From an uncultured Psychrobacter sp. (GTDB taxonomy: Bacteria > Pseudomonadota > Gammaproteobacteria > Pseudomonadales > Moraxellaceae): a DNA stretch of 64,000 bases. Location: contig NZ_CANMAH010000007.1 in the NCBI RefSeq assembly GCF_947495825.1, positions 62,001 to 126,000 on the forward strand. The letters are read 5' to 3'. This document shows, in pieces, positions 39,879 to 48,856 of this stretch (position 1 is its first letter; every line of letters starts with the position of its first letter). Under the pieces are notes generated by a model. It saw nothing but the letters and a program-made list of their open reading frames with translations, did not search any database and was not told the origin of the DNA. Position numbers and translations under genes: made by a program.

Positions 39879-40931
39879 TTATACCTTACATGCTACGCTG
39901 GCTGCTTTAGCTTCCTCATAAACACCATAAGCATCTAGCCCTAAAGCACTAACGTCATCAAGATATTTTTTTGTACCTTTTTCAAGTGGACCTTTCCAAT
40001 CCGGATCATTGAGTGGGTCTGGAATATTAACTACTTCATCCCCTCTCTCAATCGCTGCTTGTATTTGTGTCGAGTAAGTTTCATCCCACATTGCCCCTAC
40101 TTTTTTACTAAGCGCCATACCTGAATTGTCATCAACGACTTTTTTCAAGTCTTCTGGCAAACCTTCGTATTTATCTTTATTCATAGTTACCATTAAAGCA
40201 GAGCTATAAAATGGCATGTTAGTATGATACTTCGTCAGTTCATTAAGCTTAAAAGTTTCCATGGCTTCCCATGGAAAGCTTAAACCATCAACAACACCTC
40301 GCTGTAAGGAGGTATATATATCAGTAGCAGGTAACCCCACAGGTGAAGCGCCCATACTTTCAATGATATCCCCTGCCACTGCCGAAGGTCTACGTATGCG
40401 CATACCTTTCATATCTTCAGGAGTTTTTATTATTTTATCTGTACTATGTAAAGTCCCAGGCCCCGTAGCGAACATAAAAAGCAAATGTGAATCTTCGTAC
40501 TCACTAGAGATAGTCCCATTTTCATAAAGGGTTTGTAACATACAGCCTGTTTGTGTCGACGAGTTAGACAATCCTGGAAGTTCTGCAATCTGGGATAGTG
40601 GGAATCGACCACTCGTATAACCTTGCACTTGAGAGCCAATATCAATCGTTCCTTTTACGGCAGACTCATAAGCTGTATCTGCTTTACTAATCGTTGCTGA
40701 AGGATATACTTCAACTTTAAGACGACCATTGGAGTCTGCTTCAATTTGCTTGGCCCATGGTTCAAAAATCTGTTCATTAATGTCAGATGTCGCTGGGTAA
40801 AAATGTGAAAAACGTAGAACAGTGGTATCTTGTGATGAGGCAACCTCACTACTCTTAACGGTTTCGCCAGAACATCCGATTAAGCTGATAGCTGCAAATG
40901 CAGTAATAGAAAATAAAGAGAAAAGTTTCAC
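39879..40931 (-). CDS. TRAP transporter solute-binding lipoprotein (DctP family), orphan
   Basis: The 350-residue protein has a lipoprotein signal peptide with lipobox LIGC (Cys20). The mature protein shows the DctP fold: LRFSHFYPATSDINEQIFEPWAKQIEADSNGRLKVEVYPSA, GMRIRRPS, the ligand-binding Arg region and GVVDGLSFPWEAM. Such proteins bind organic acids and hand them to a DctQM membrane pair. No dctQ or dctM gene is present nearby, so it must act with membrane subunits encoded elsewhere or in another role such as signalling. It is divergent from the dehydrogenase/lactonase pair, suggesting a shared substrate. Confidence 0.88.
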   Translation of the reverse strand: MKLFSLFSITAFAAISLIGCSGETVKSSEVASSQDTTVLRFSHFYPATSDINEQIFEPWAKQIEADSNGRLKVEVYPSATISKADTAYESAVKGTIDIGSQVQGYTSGRFPLSQIAELPGLSNSSTQTGCMLQTLYENGTISSEYEDSHLLFMFATGPGTLHSTDKIIKTPEDMKGMRIRRPSAVAGDIIESMGASPVGLPATDIYTSLQRGVVDGLSFPWEAMETFKLNELTKYHTNMPFYSSALMVTMNKDKYEGLPEDLKKVVDDNSGMALSKKVGAMWDETYSTQIQAAIERGDEVVNIPDPLNDPDWKGPLEKGTKKYLDDVSALGLDAYGVYEEAKAASVACKV

Positions 40932-41232
40932 TATTAATTCCTTTTGATAGTGATTGCAAGTAGGAGATCATTTGACATAACGTATGGTATGAATCGTTTA
41001 AAAATAACAGTTATAGTGATACCAGTCAAATCATTTTACGTATGCCTGAATGTGTGTATAATCCGTAGATACTCAAGTTTTATTTTTAAAGGTCGCTAAC
41101 ACTTTCTGCTATTAAACTTAACGTTATCTAGTACGTTAAATGACAAAAATTGATATAAGATAAATTTCTGTTACTAGCACTTCGAACTTAGCGTTATTTT
41201 ATATAAAATACATCTACACAAGGAAGAACAAA
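40932..41232. other. 301-bp divergent promoter region
   Basis: The stretch lies between the divergent TRAP gene and the dehydrogenase. It is AT-rich and should hold both promoters. AACTTAGCGTTA occurs at 41184-41196 and AACTTAACGTTA at 41114-41126, a near-identical direct repeat pair about 70 bp apart that may be a regulator site. Confidence 0.45.
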
Positions 41233-42396
41233 ATGACAGGGATTGAGTTTTATACCAATAGTCATATTATCAGTGAAGTTGACAGCATGCGTCAGAAGCT
41301 CGGTACATTAGCTAAACAGTATCGTGCGACGTCAGCTATTATTGTTACGGATACTGGAATCTCTAATCTAGGCTATGTCGATATTGCTCAGCAATCTTTA
41401 GAAGAAGCTGGTATTAATGTTGTTGTATTCGATAGTGTCATTGCTGATCCACCTATTGAGATCGTCAATGATGCTATTAAAACTGCCAGAGACAGCAATT
41501 GTGATCTGGTTATCGGTTTAGGTGGCGGCAGTTCTATCGATACTGCAAAAATCGTCGCCTTACATCCTAACAATTTTGAGTCTATAAATGATATTTTGGA
41601 TCAAGATGTTAGTGAATTTGATAGACTGCCTTTATTTGCCATTCCCACTACTGCTGGTACTGGAGCAGAATCTACCTTTGTCTCTGTTATCACAGCGCAA
41701 GATGGTAGTAAAAAAGCCATTTACACTCCAAACATCTTGCCTGATGTTGCCATTTTAGATGCCACTCTGACACTTAAACTCCCACGTCATATTACCGCGG
41801 CAACCGCTTTGGATGCTATGGTTCACTGTGTTGAAGCATATACAAGTCGCACTAAGAAAAACCCTATTTCAGATGCATTAGCTGTTAAAGGACTACAGAT
41901 GCTCTGGAGTAATTTTGAACAGGTTATGAATCAAGGCGATGATATCGAAGCTCGTTCTAATATGTTATTGGGCTCAACCTTGGCTGGTATTGCTTTCGTC
42001 AACTCATCAGTAGCAGCTGTTCATGGACTCTCCTACCCACTTAGTATTAACTTTCATGTACCGCATGGACATGCTAATGCACTTGTCATGTGTGGCGTCT
42101 TTTCATTTAATTTATCAACAGCCGCACCACTCTATGCAGAACTGGCTCATGCCGTTATGCCTAGTCAAACCGCTGACCTAACAGACTTAGATGCAGCAGG
42201 CTTATTCATTGCTGAACTAAGAAAATTTTTGGAAACAAGCGGTCTCAAGTATCGCTTAAGTGAATTAAATATTACAAAACAGGATATTCCGGTGCTAGCT
42301 GATATCGTTACCAATACTTACGCTCGTCTTATTGCGACTAACCCAAAGGATATGTCATTAGAAGAGGTAACAAACATATATAAGGAAATACTTTAA
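41233..42396 (+). CDS. Iron-containing alcohol dehydrogenase
   Basis: The 387-residue enzyme has the NAD(P)-binding GLGGGSSIDTAK, PTTAGTGAES, and the metal site in DAMVHCVEAYTS and NSSVAAVHGLSYPLSINFHVPHGHANAL, where Asp and His residues bind Fe(II). It oxidises an alcohol or reduces an aldehyde; the substrate is unknown. An AAGGAAG ribosome binding site precedes the ATG. It is followed 73 bp later by an SMP-30-like gene and lies opposite a DctP protein, pointing to uptake and oxidation of a small polyol or hydroxy acid. Confidence 0.9.
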   Translation: MTGIEFYTNSHIISEVDSMRQKLGTLAKQYRATSAIIVTDTGISNLGYVDIAQQSLEEAGINVVVFDSVIADPPIEIVNDAIKTARDSNCDLVIGLGGGSSIDTAKIVALHPNNFESINDILDQDVSEFDRLPLFAIPTTAGTGAESTFVSVITAQDGSKKAIYTPNILPDVAILDATLTLKLPRHITAATALDAMVHCVEAYTSRTKKNPISDALAVKGLQMLWSNFEQVMNQGDDIEARSNMLLGSTLAGIAFVNSSVAAVHGLSYPLSINFHVPHGHANALVMCGVFSFNLSTAAPLYAELAHAVMPSQTADLTDLDAAGLFIAELRKFLETSGLKYRLSELNITKQDIPVLADIVTNTYARLIATNPKDMSLEEVTNIYKEIL

Positions 42397-42469
42397 TAAA
42401 AGCTGTCATTATTTAAAACAGTTGTATTTATTTATCAAGGAAGATAACCACTACTCAAGGGAAATAATC

Positions 42470-43369
42470 ATGTCAGAATATAAATTAGACGTTGTTGTTG
42501 ATGGCTTTCATTATTTAGAAGGACCGCGCTGGTATAACGATGCTTTATGGTTTGTTGATTTTTATACACGAGGAGTTTATTGCGTTGATGAACAAGGTGT
42601 GGCAGAAAAGATCGTCCATATTGAACAGCAACCCTCTGGTTTAGGTTGGCTACCTGACGGGCGTATGCTGGTTGTGTCGATGAAAGACCGTAAAGTCTTA
42701 CGCTTAGAAGACGATGGTGAATTAGTCGTTCATGCTGATATTTGGGAGCACTGCGATGGTCATGCCAACGATATGGTAGTTGCTCCCAATGGCAATGCTT
42801 ATGTTGGTAATTTTGGTTTTGACTTGATGGGCGGTGCTGACCATAGCCATGCCGGTCTAGTATTGGTCAAACCAGATGGAAGCTCGCAAGTTGTTGCAGA
42901 AGGTCTATCCTTCCCTAATGGTATGGTGATATCGGCCGACGAAAAAACATTAATCGTCAACGAGTTGTTTGGCAATAAAATCACGCAATTTGATATCAAA
43001 GAAGATGGTAGCCTCGGAGAAAAGCGTGACTTTGCAAACTTTGGTGAATTGGGTGATGAGCCAAACCTCGGTGTGCGCATAGAAGGCGCAAGTATTTTAC
43101 CAGATGGCCTTACCTTAGACGCTGAAGGTGCGGTTTGGATTGCAGACACGCTGAATCAACGCGCCGTCCGTATTGCGGAAGGTGGCGAAGTTCTAGAAAT
43201 TGTCGATACTGCCCCTGATGGTATTTTTGCTGTTGCCCTAGGTGGACAAGAGGGGAAAACACTCTTTATGTGTGCTGCACCTGACTGGGATGAAGCGTCT
43301 CGCAAGGTTGAAACCAAAGGTCGGATGTTATCTACACAAGTTAAAGTAGGTCATGCTGGTACGCCATAA
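42470..43369 (+). CDS. SMP-30/gluconolactonase-like lactonase
   Basis: The 299-residue protein starts at the ATG at 42470 with an AAGGGA ribosome binding site; a longer reading to 42422 lacks one. It is a six-bladed propeller of the SMP-30 family: FHYLEGPRWYNDALWFVDFY (metal Glu), HANDMVVAPNGNAYVGNFGFD (Asn), LSFPNGMVISADEKTLIVNEL and LPDGLTLDAEGAVWIADT (Asp). It probably hydrolyses a lactone produced by the dehydrogenase upstream. Substrate cannot be read from sequence. Confidence 0.88.
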   Translation: MSEYKLDVVVDGFHYLEGPRWYNDALWFVDFYTRGVYCVDEQGVAEKIVHIEQQPSGLGWLPDGRMLVVSMKDRKVLRLEDDGELVVHADIWEHCDGHANDMVVAPNGNAYVGNFGFDLMGGADHSHAGLVLVKPDGSSQVVAEGLSFPNGMVISADEKTLIVNELFGNKITQFDIKEDGSLGEKRDFANFGELGDEPNLGVRIEGASILPDGLTLDAEGAVWIADTLNQRAVRIAEGGEVLEIVDTAPDGIFAVALGGQEGKTLFMCAAPDWDEASRKVETKGRMLSTQVKVGHAGTP

Positions 43370-43390
43370 TTATTTTTTAGCCTGCTAAAT

Positions 43391-43470
43391 CTAGTTGCCT
43401 TCAACTAGATCTAGCTACACTTAGCTGCTTTTAGCTGCATCTAGCTACGTTTAGCTGCCTTTAGCTATCT
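43391..43470. repeat. 10-bp tandem repeat with TAGCT core
   Basis: Eight consecutive 10-bp units run from 43391 to 43470 with the form (C/T)TAGCT(A/G)C-N-T; the second is strongly diverged. The last unit and a half overlap the 3' end and stop codon (TAGC/TAA) of the minus-strand ATP-binding gene. The array lies between two convergent genes. Period 10 is close to one helical turn. Confidence 0.65.
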
Positions 43471-45113
43471 TTAAGATACCATGTTTGGTTTTTGGAAGTC
43501 ACTAGACCATCACGGCGCATTTTCTGCAATAAATTACGTACTTTGTTCTTACGCTGTTTATCATCTAGCACTTGCGGTAACTTATTAGCCAGCATTTTAT
43601 CAAAGTCAGCTAGTCTGCCTCGCTCAAACGTCTTAAGATATTCTATAATCAAGCTTTGATAATGCATGTCATCTAAGCCGCGCATTTGCATATACTCTGC
43701 TTGCTGCTCAGTATGCTTAGCAACATTAGCGGCAATAATATAGCTGTTTTTACGTCCTTCTATTAATGACTTTTTGCGTAGCGCGTCGACTTCCTCTTCA
43801 GTGATCGCCTGCCCTTTTTGGACTTTATCAAGCGCTATGATGTCATGCAGTGTGAGATTATCCACGGTTGCTAACTGCTTGGCGTACTCTTGATCAAGTA
43901 CCTTGCCTGTAAACTTCACGCCTACCCTTTCACGGGTTAAGTCATAATCTGGTAGAGGAAAAAAGCGCTTAGACTGAATCTGATACATTTTTTTGATACC
44001 GCTACCAATGGTGTCCATCATATTTAGACTAACCATGGCATTGACCAAAAACGGATTGCGATAACTCGCTTCAGGCGCATCTTGTAGCAAGACATTCTCA
44101 ATGGTCTTAGGAATAAACGAGCCACTATTTTGAAACAATAGCGTTGAGTCTTCTTTTTCAACTACTATGATACGTCCACCTAAGCGATAGTCTTGATGAC
44201 CAATGGCATTGCTTAACGCTTCACGAATGATATAAGGGTCGTACTGCTGTACCTCTTCAGGAAACAGCGTACCTGATGCCATGTAGCGATAGTTTAGGTT
44301 ACGGATTTTGTTATATACCTCGTCCAAGGCTAACAAAAATGGCGGTTCAAAATGTTCATAGTCTTTTTCAATACCATCAACGCCCTTTAAAATCCATGTG
44401 ATATGGGCTTGCGCTGGACTCAAAAAACTCGTGGATTCATAACGTCCCAATAAAATAATCGCTGTATTGGTGATCTGACCACGAATGGTAATTTTGGCTT
44501 TATTTAAAAAAGTGATGTCATCCCATTCTTTGACATCTTCAGCCAAACGCTTGTTTTTATCAGCAAAGACTTGTCTGGCAACAGCAATGGCTTTGGGGTC
44601 AAGATCTTCAAGCGCTGCCTCGTGGCAAATCTCAGCACTCCAGTCATCGGCTTGATTTTGCCAGAGCTTACGGCTTTGATCGGGATAGTGCTTTAGAGGT
44701 TTTGTGACGCTACCAATGCGAATATAAGGCTCATGCAAAAAGCTAATAGGCGTATCAGTGGCTGCTGGAATCTCAAACAGTACTACCGCTTTATCATCAA
44801 TCTGTAGCTCATGAATGGTAAAATAAATCTTAGGGCTTAGACGGCTTACCAGCCAATGCTCTAAGTCTTCGTTACCTTTGGCTTTTTTTGTCTTAGGGCT
44901 AAAGCTTGTACCAACGATGTTGTGCGTGCCGTCCTCTATGCCAAACACTAAATAACCGAATTTCTTGCCAGCCAAACATGCGCCATTAGCAAGCGCAGAT
45001 ATCCGCTTGCCTATTTCTTCTGGACTATGAAAGTTATGCTTAAACTCAAGCCATTCTTGCTCGGTAGGCTGCTGAGTTAGGCTTAGGACAAGGCTTTTAT
45101 AGTGATTGGGCAT
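43461..45113 (-). CDS. Schlafen/AlbA_2-type putative ATP-binding protein
   Basis: The 550-residue protein starts with a Schlafen AlbA_2 domain (EWLEFKHNF...RISALANGACLAGKKFGYLVFGIEDGTHNIVGTSF, about 18-150). A GHKL-like C-terminal part has YDPYIIREALSNAIGHQDYRLGGRIIVVEKEDSTLLFQNSGSF and ends in winged-helix-like segments (SLIIEYLKTFERGRLADFDKML, KVRNLLQKMRRDGLVTSKNQTWYL). Such proteins are often annotated as transcriptional regulators or ATP-dependent DNA helicase-like. They are common in defence islands. It is last in the minus-strand defence block. Role is inferred from context. Confidence 0.8.
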   Translation of the reverse strand: MPNHYKSLVLSLTQQPTEQEWLEFKHNFHSPEEIGKRISALANGACLAGKKFGYLVFGIEDGTHNIVGTSFSPKTKKAKGNEDLEHWLVSRLSPKIYFTIHELQIDDKAVVLFEIPAATDTPISFLHEPYIRIGSVTKPLKHYPDQSRKLWQNQADDWSAEICHEAALEDLDPKAIAVARQVFADKNKRLAEDVKEWDDITFLNKAKITIRGQITNTAIILLGRYESTSFLSPAQAHITWILKGVDGIEKDYEHFEPPFLLALDEVYNKIRNLNYRYMASGTLFPEEVQQYDPYIIREALSNAIGHQDYRLGGRIIVVEKEDSTLLFQNSGSFIPKTIENVLLQDAPEASYRNPFLVNAMVSLNMMDTIGSGIKKMYQIQSKRFFPLPDYDLTRERVGVKFTGKVLDQEYAKQLATVDNLTLHDIIALDKVQKGQAITEEEVDALRKKSLIEGRKNSYIIAANVAKHTEQQAEYMQMRGLDDMHYQSLIIEYLKTFERGRLADFDKMLANKLPQVLDDKQRKNKVRNLLQKMRRDGLVTSKNQTWYLKDS

Positions 45114-45257
45114 AACAATATGAGCTTCTTTATTGATTGATAGTCAGCCTTAGTATAAGAGAAAAGAGGAATTGTTGGCAAAAAAAACAGACCCCCCGTT
45201 TAGATGATCTGCTCTTTATTTTATCGCTTTTATAATGCATATTTATACAAATTATAG

Positions 45258-46163
45258 CTAAGTTACAAAAGCAGCTACTTTTTCGTAAACCTCTTCTTCA
45301 CTGTACAAAACATCCATTTCAATGTTATAGCCTTCTTTCTGCTTTAGGTGCTTTAGAGTGTATAACGATTTTTCTATATGGCTATCGATGTCATCTATGA
45401 CATCTTGCGTAATACGCTCATTGAGCGCTGGACGATATATAAATAACCCAGCTTTAGCCTCTTGGCCTGTTAACAGACATGCTTTTTGTATATTACTACA
45501 ACCCAAATAATCTAAATTAAAACTTAGGGCATTTTTTTCTAGATAATCCGCTGACACTACAGTTGCAAATAGACAATCGTTTTCAAAAAGACTGTTTTCT
45601 TGCTGTGGTCGCCAAATTGGTAGATCTAAAGCAATCTCACTATTATCAATGTTACTTTCTAGTAGGATATCTTCTTCCTGATAATATTCAGTTTTATTAA
45701 TATTATTTAAGCTTTGCTTTAATCCCTTACGTAGCTCTATTGTGTTAAGAACAGGCACTGTTGGTTTTTTCTTTTCTTGAAAGTGATCCATATGCACATA
45801 ATCACGATACAAAGAATTTAAGATCGAGTCTACAGATACTCCCTTGATAGGCATTAGTGGCGTATAGGTTAGCTGTGAAGAAGGTGGATAAGAATATCCT
45901 ACTGTGTTTAGTGCTGTTGAGATAGACTGTAATAGCAGTCTTAGACCTTGAACAGCATTTTTTCCGTAGATACAAGCAAAGCCTTTCAAGCTTGAATGAG
46001 CCAGCTTAAACCGAATTTTTTCATCACCGTCTTCTATGAAACCAACACCTAAGTTAAATACTTCTTTAGCTACAATATCAGGTGTGAATTTGACGACGAA
46101 AAAGTGACCTTTGATAAAAGAAGCTACTGCATCTTTAGGTTGTAGTAAGCTTGTCCAATTCAT
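45258..46163 (-). CDS. DUF3037-like partner of the HipA-like kinase
   Basis: The 301-residue protein starts on an ATGA overlap with the kinase gene, so the two are translationally coupled. The N-terminal part (FFVVKFTPDIVAKEVFNLGVGFIEDGDEKIRFKLAHSS) resembles DUF3037, which is known to sit beside HipA-family kinase genes. The rest, from about 110 on, is not recognised and makes the protein much longer than the usual ~120-residue DUF3037. It has no membrane or signal segment. It may be a regulator, antitoxin or substrate of the kinase. Family assignment is tentative. Confidence 0.55.
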   Translation of the reverse strand: MNWTSLLQPKDAVASFIKGHFFVVKFTPDIVAKEVFNLGVGFIEDGDEKIRFKLAHSSLKGFACIYGKNAVQGLRLLLQSISTALNTVGYSYPPSSQLTYTPLMPIKGVSVDSILNSLYRDYVHMDHFQEKKKPTVPVLNTIELRKGLKQSLNNINKTEYYQEEDILLESNIDNSEIALDLPIWRPQQENSLFENDCLFATVVSADYLEKNALSFNLDYLGCSNIQKACLLTGQEAKAGLFIYRPALNERITQDVIDDIDSHIEKSLYTLKHLKQKEGYNIEMDVLYSEEEVYEKVAAFVT

Positions 46164-47020
46164 AATGACAGCATCCCATAGCGTTCACTTAAAATACAAG
46201 TGATATTATGATCTCTACTTTGCAAAAATGCTAAGAATTTCTGCCATATTTCACGATCTTGATTACTTGATAAAGCATCCACCCAAAACTCACATTCAGC
46301 TATAATCTGCTTAATGGCTTTAAACTTCTTTAATGCTGTTTGTATAATGAGATTGCCTTTTTTGCTATCAGCCTGTATATCTTTAATCACTAGATCAGCC
46401 AAATAATTACTATAATTATTATTCTCAATGAGATCTGTTGACTTCCAGTTAGTGCCGCCCTCTATAGCAAGTTTGCCGTTGTCGATTAACCAAAAATCTT
46501 TTGCATTGGCGGTTAAAATGTTACGAGGTAGCCGATCTGTATTTGCCATGATCTCATCACAAATTAGCGCTTCTTTAAAGTGTGTCCATTTAATAAGCTC
46601 ACGCTCTACCGCTTGTCTGCTATGACTGTACCTAGACGATAATGCTTTGGCATACATTCGCTGCGTAGCAAACATAGGAATAACGTCATTAGTCTCATAG
46701 CTTCTTTTAAGGCGATCGCTAAGACTACTCCATAAATGAGTAAGACTCTCTTTGGGCATTAATACTAAAAACGCTTGCTCAGGTTGCGGTACTTTGTATA
46801 ATTCGCAAATCAAGTAGCCAATAATTTCATTAAGCAGACCTCGATCACCTGTAGCGGCATATGGATGATCATAAGCATACGCTTTAAAATAAACGGGTAT
46901 GTCTTTATCCTCATGAAATACATTACCAGTGAATACATCACTTACAATGTCGTTTTTTTCAGCGGTGTCCACTCTTAGTATATCGAACGGTTGAATCGTT
47001 TTAATAACAATGTTATTCAT
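46160..47020 (-). CDS. HipA-like kinase
   Basis: The 286-residue protein has kinase-like marks: a Lys in PVYFKAYAYDHP (Lys46), LNEIIGYLICELYKVP, the catalytic loop MANTDRLPRNIL (Asp162, Asn167) and the metal-binding FWLIDNGKLAIEG (Asp180). This is the pattern of the stand-alone HipA-like kinase family, not full-length HipA with its N-terminal domain. Family members phosphorylate protein targets, and HipA acts as a toxin on glutamyl-tRNA synthetase. It overlaps the DUF3037-like gene by 4 bp. It sits downstream of the type I restriction genes, after an unknown 143-residue gene. Confidence 0.75.
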   Translation of the reverse strand: MNNIVIKTIQPFDILRVDTAEKNDIVSDVFTGNVFHEDKDIPVYFKAYAYDHPYAATGDRGLLNEIIGYLICELYKVPQPEQAFLVLMPKESLTHLWSSLSDRLKRSYETNDVIPMFATQRMYAKALSSRYSHSRQAVERELIKWTHFKEALICDEIMANTDRLPRNILTANAKDFWLIDNGKLAIEGGTNWKSTDLIENNNYSNYLADLVIKDIQADSKKGNLIIQTALKKFKAIKQIIAECEFWVDALSSNQDREIWQKFLAFLQSRDHNITCILSERYGMLSL

Positions 47021-47148
47021 GTTAGGTTATACCTATTAAGCATTATGCTAAAGTTTCATTTTGCTTATTCGTAGTCTGAAATACACTTACCGTCACCTTA
47101 CACAATCAATATCTAGTCGCTAAGCCCAACTAAATACTTGCACCCCAA

Positions 47149-47580
47149 CTAACCCGCTTTCACATGCGGGATCAGCTCGCCACTAGGTAGCTCTATTAAG
47201 TAAGTCGTCACAAGGTACGGCTCTGCTGGAAATTTTAAAGCTTCAGGAATTAGTGGGCCATCTATACCTATGCCATAGTTATTCATATTAGCAAAGGATT
47301 GTTCAGCAGCTGCAAGTGCACCCTCTACAATACTGTGCATATACTGATTAAAGGTGGCGACTTCGACAGCACCAGACATTGTGCCATGCTCAGAGTTAAG
47401 CTGATAGTTATCAGGGATCTGTACGACCTGCGCGGTTCGATAGTCGGAACGCGCAAGTATTGTCAACACCGTGCTTATTTCTTGATCCTTGGCATCTAAC
47501 GCATAGGCTCTAAATAGAAAACGCTGAATGACGCCCGTCATCTGATCTACGATCGGCCAAATATTTGCTACCAGTTCCAT
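47149..47580 (-). CDS. Unknown protein, 143 residues, downstream of hsdS
   Basis: The product begins MELVANIWPIVDQMTGVIQRFLFRAYALDAKDQEISTV. It appears soluble and globular, with predicted strands then a helical middle (FNQYMHSIVEGALAAAEQSF) and a C-terminal strand region (PYLVTTYLIELPSGELIP). It shows no motif I recognise. A good AGGAAA ribosome binding site precedes the ATG and the gene starts 31 bp after hsdS ends, so it is likely part of that transcript. It could be an accessory or unrelated cargo gene. Confidence 0.6.
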   Translation of the reverse strand: MELVANIWPIVDQMTGVIQRFLFRAYALDAKDQEISTVLTILARSDYRTAQVVQIPDNYQLNSEHGTMSGAVEVATFNQYMHSIVEGALAAAEQSFANMNNYGIGIDGPLIPEALKFPAEPYLVTTYLIELPSGELIPHVKAG

Positions 47581-47611
47581 AACGCTTTTCCTGATTATAG
47601 TTTTATCGTGA

Positions 47612-48856
47612 TTACTTTACTGTCACCTGACCATTCAATAGCATAGGTAGTAGCCAGTCTCTTAAGGATGAGAGCTGCTGATTTTCTACGGAGTTATTCA
47701 AAATCGACTCAAAAATACTGGCTACTCTACTATTAAAATTTAATATAGTACCTTCAGAAGGGAGCGCTTGGTAGAGATTGACAGTATCAATTGGGCTAAG
47801 ATTTTTCTGTGAACTCCCAGTAGCTATATTCTCTAGTCTCATGCGCGACTCAGGCCTCAGAAACAATAGATAAAAGTAGACTTTCAAAGTATCTTTACAT
47901 AAAAATTTACCTACTCGCTGATTTAAAAGTAAGTTATCTTCATTTACGATGCATAATCGACCCACATTACCAGTCAAAGATATTAAAATATCACCCTTTT
48001 CTAACTTGCAATAATCTGGTATTTTATCTGGTATTCTATCAACAAAGTCAGTATTATCCGTTGTTAGTCCATAGTCTTGTACATTTTTAATCGTGATAAT
48101 TTTATAAGTTCCAGAAGTAGTATATTCTCTTGAGTTAAATGAGTATCCCGATCCAATTGACAAGTTTTCTGAAAGCTTCTCTGCTGCCCACCCCTCAGGT
48201 ATCTCACGCTTTAACACTTCGTTATAAACCATCTTACCGCCAGACGACTTATAAGGCTGACCGTCTGCATCGGGAAAATCAAACTGCACAAACCAGTAGT
48301 CATACAGTGTTTTTGCCATGGCTTCTAACTCTGTGTTGATTTGATTGTTGAGTTCGATTTTTTTATCTAGAAGCCTCAAAATTGAAGCTATTGATGTCTG
48401 GGTTTTCAAGTTTGGGAATTCAAACTCTACTTGTCTTAATGAGACTCCAGTTAAATGCTTAATAGTTGACCCGATAAAATAATTACTAAGCTCACCAGTT
48501 CTATGTGCTAATAACATTCGATAGAATAAAAAGTTGTAATCAAACCCTTTTTTTACTCTCAATCTATGAAGTGCTTTCTGAATTTTCATGTCTGACAATT
48601 CATCACGCCAAACTGCACAACGTCCTGGCTCCCCTCCCTCGCATATCACTAAATCTCCATATTCAAGTCCATATCGTTCATGCTCGTGATCTTCAAACCT
48701 CATTTCCTTAAGATGATTTAAATCAAACTCTCCCCATCTAACATTGTAATTAGCAAGATATAAATACAAATCACCTTTGTTCTTTTTTTTATCTAGCATT
48801 TTACCAAGGCAAGAATCAGAGATATCGCCGAGCGTTCTTTTAGTCCACTTGCTCAT
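47612..48856 (-). CDS. hsdS: Type I restriction-modification specificity subunit
   Basis: The 414-residue protein has two target-recognition domains. The first runs about 1-165 (WTKRTLGDISDSCLGKMLDKK) and the second about 218-390 (PEGWAAEKLSENLSIGSGYSFN). Between and after them are conserved helices (LLDKKIELNNQINTELEAMAKTLYDYWFVQFDFP and the C-terminal SLRDWLLPMLLNGQV). It selects the bipartite DNA target for the HsdM2S methylase and HsdR2M2S nuclease. It overlaps the end of hsdM by 17 bp. Target sequence cannot be predicted here. Confidence 0.9.
   Translation of the reverse strand: MSKWTKRTLGDISDSCLGKMLDKKKNKGDLYLYLANYNVRWGEFDLNHLKEMRFEDHEHERYGLEYGDLVICEGGEPGRCAVWRDELSDMKIQKALHRLRVKKGFDYNFLFYRMLLAHRTGELSNYFIGSTIKHLTGVSLRQVEFEFPNLKTQTSIASILRLLDKKIELNNQINTELEAMAKTLYDYWFVQFDFPDADGQPYKSSGGKMVYNEVLKREIPEGWAAEKLSENLSIGSGYSFNSREYTTSGTYKIITIKNVQDYGLTTDNTDFVDRIPDKIPDYCKLEKGDILISLTGNVGRLCIVNEDNLLLNQRVGKFLCKDTLKVYFYLLFLRPESRMRLENIATGSSQKNLSPIDTVNLYQALPSEGTILNFNSRVASIFESILNNSVENQQLSSLRDWLLPMLLNGQVTVK

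Noticed and set aside
39879..40931. Complete TRAP transporter locus
   Set aside because: No DctQ or DctM gene occurs within the island or flanks shown.
43391..43470. Possible CRISPR-like array
   Set aside because: The unit is 10 bp with no spacers and no cas genes are present; it is a simple tandem repeat.
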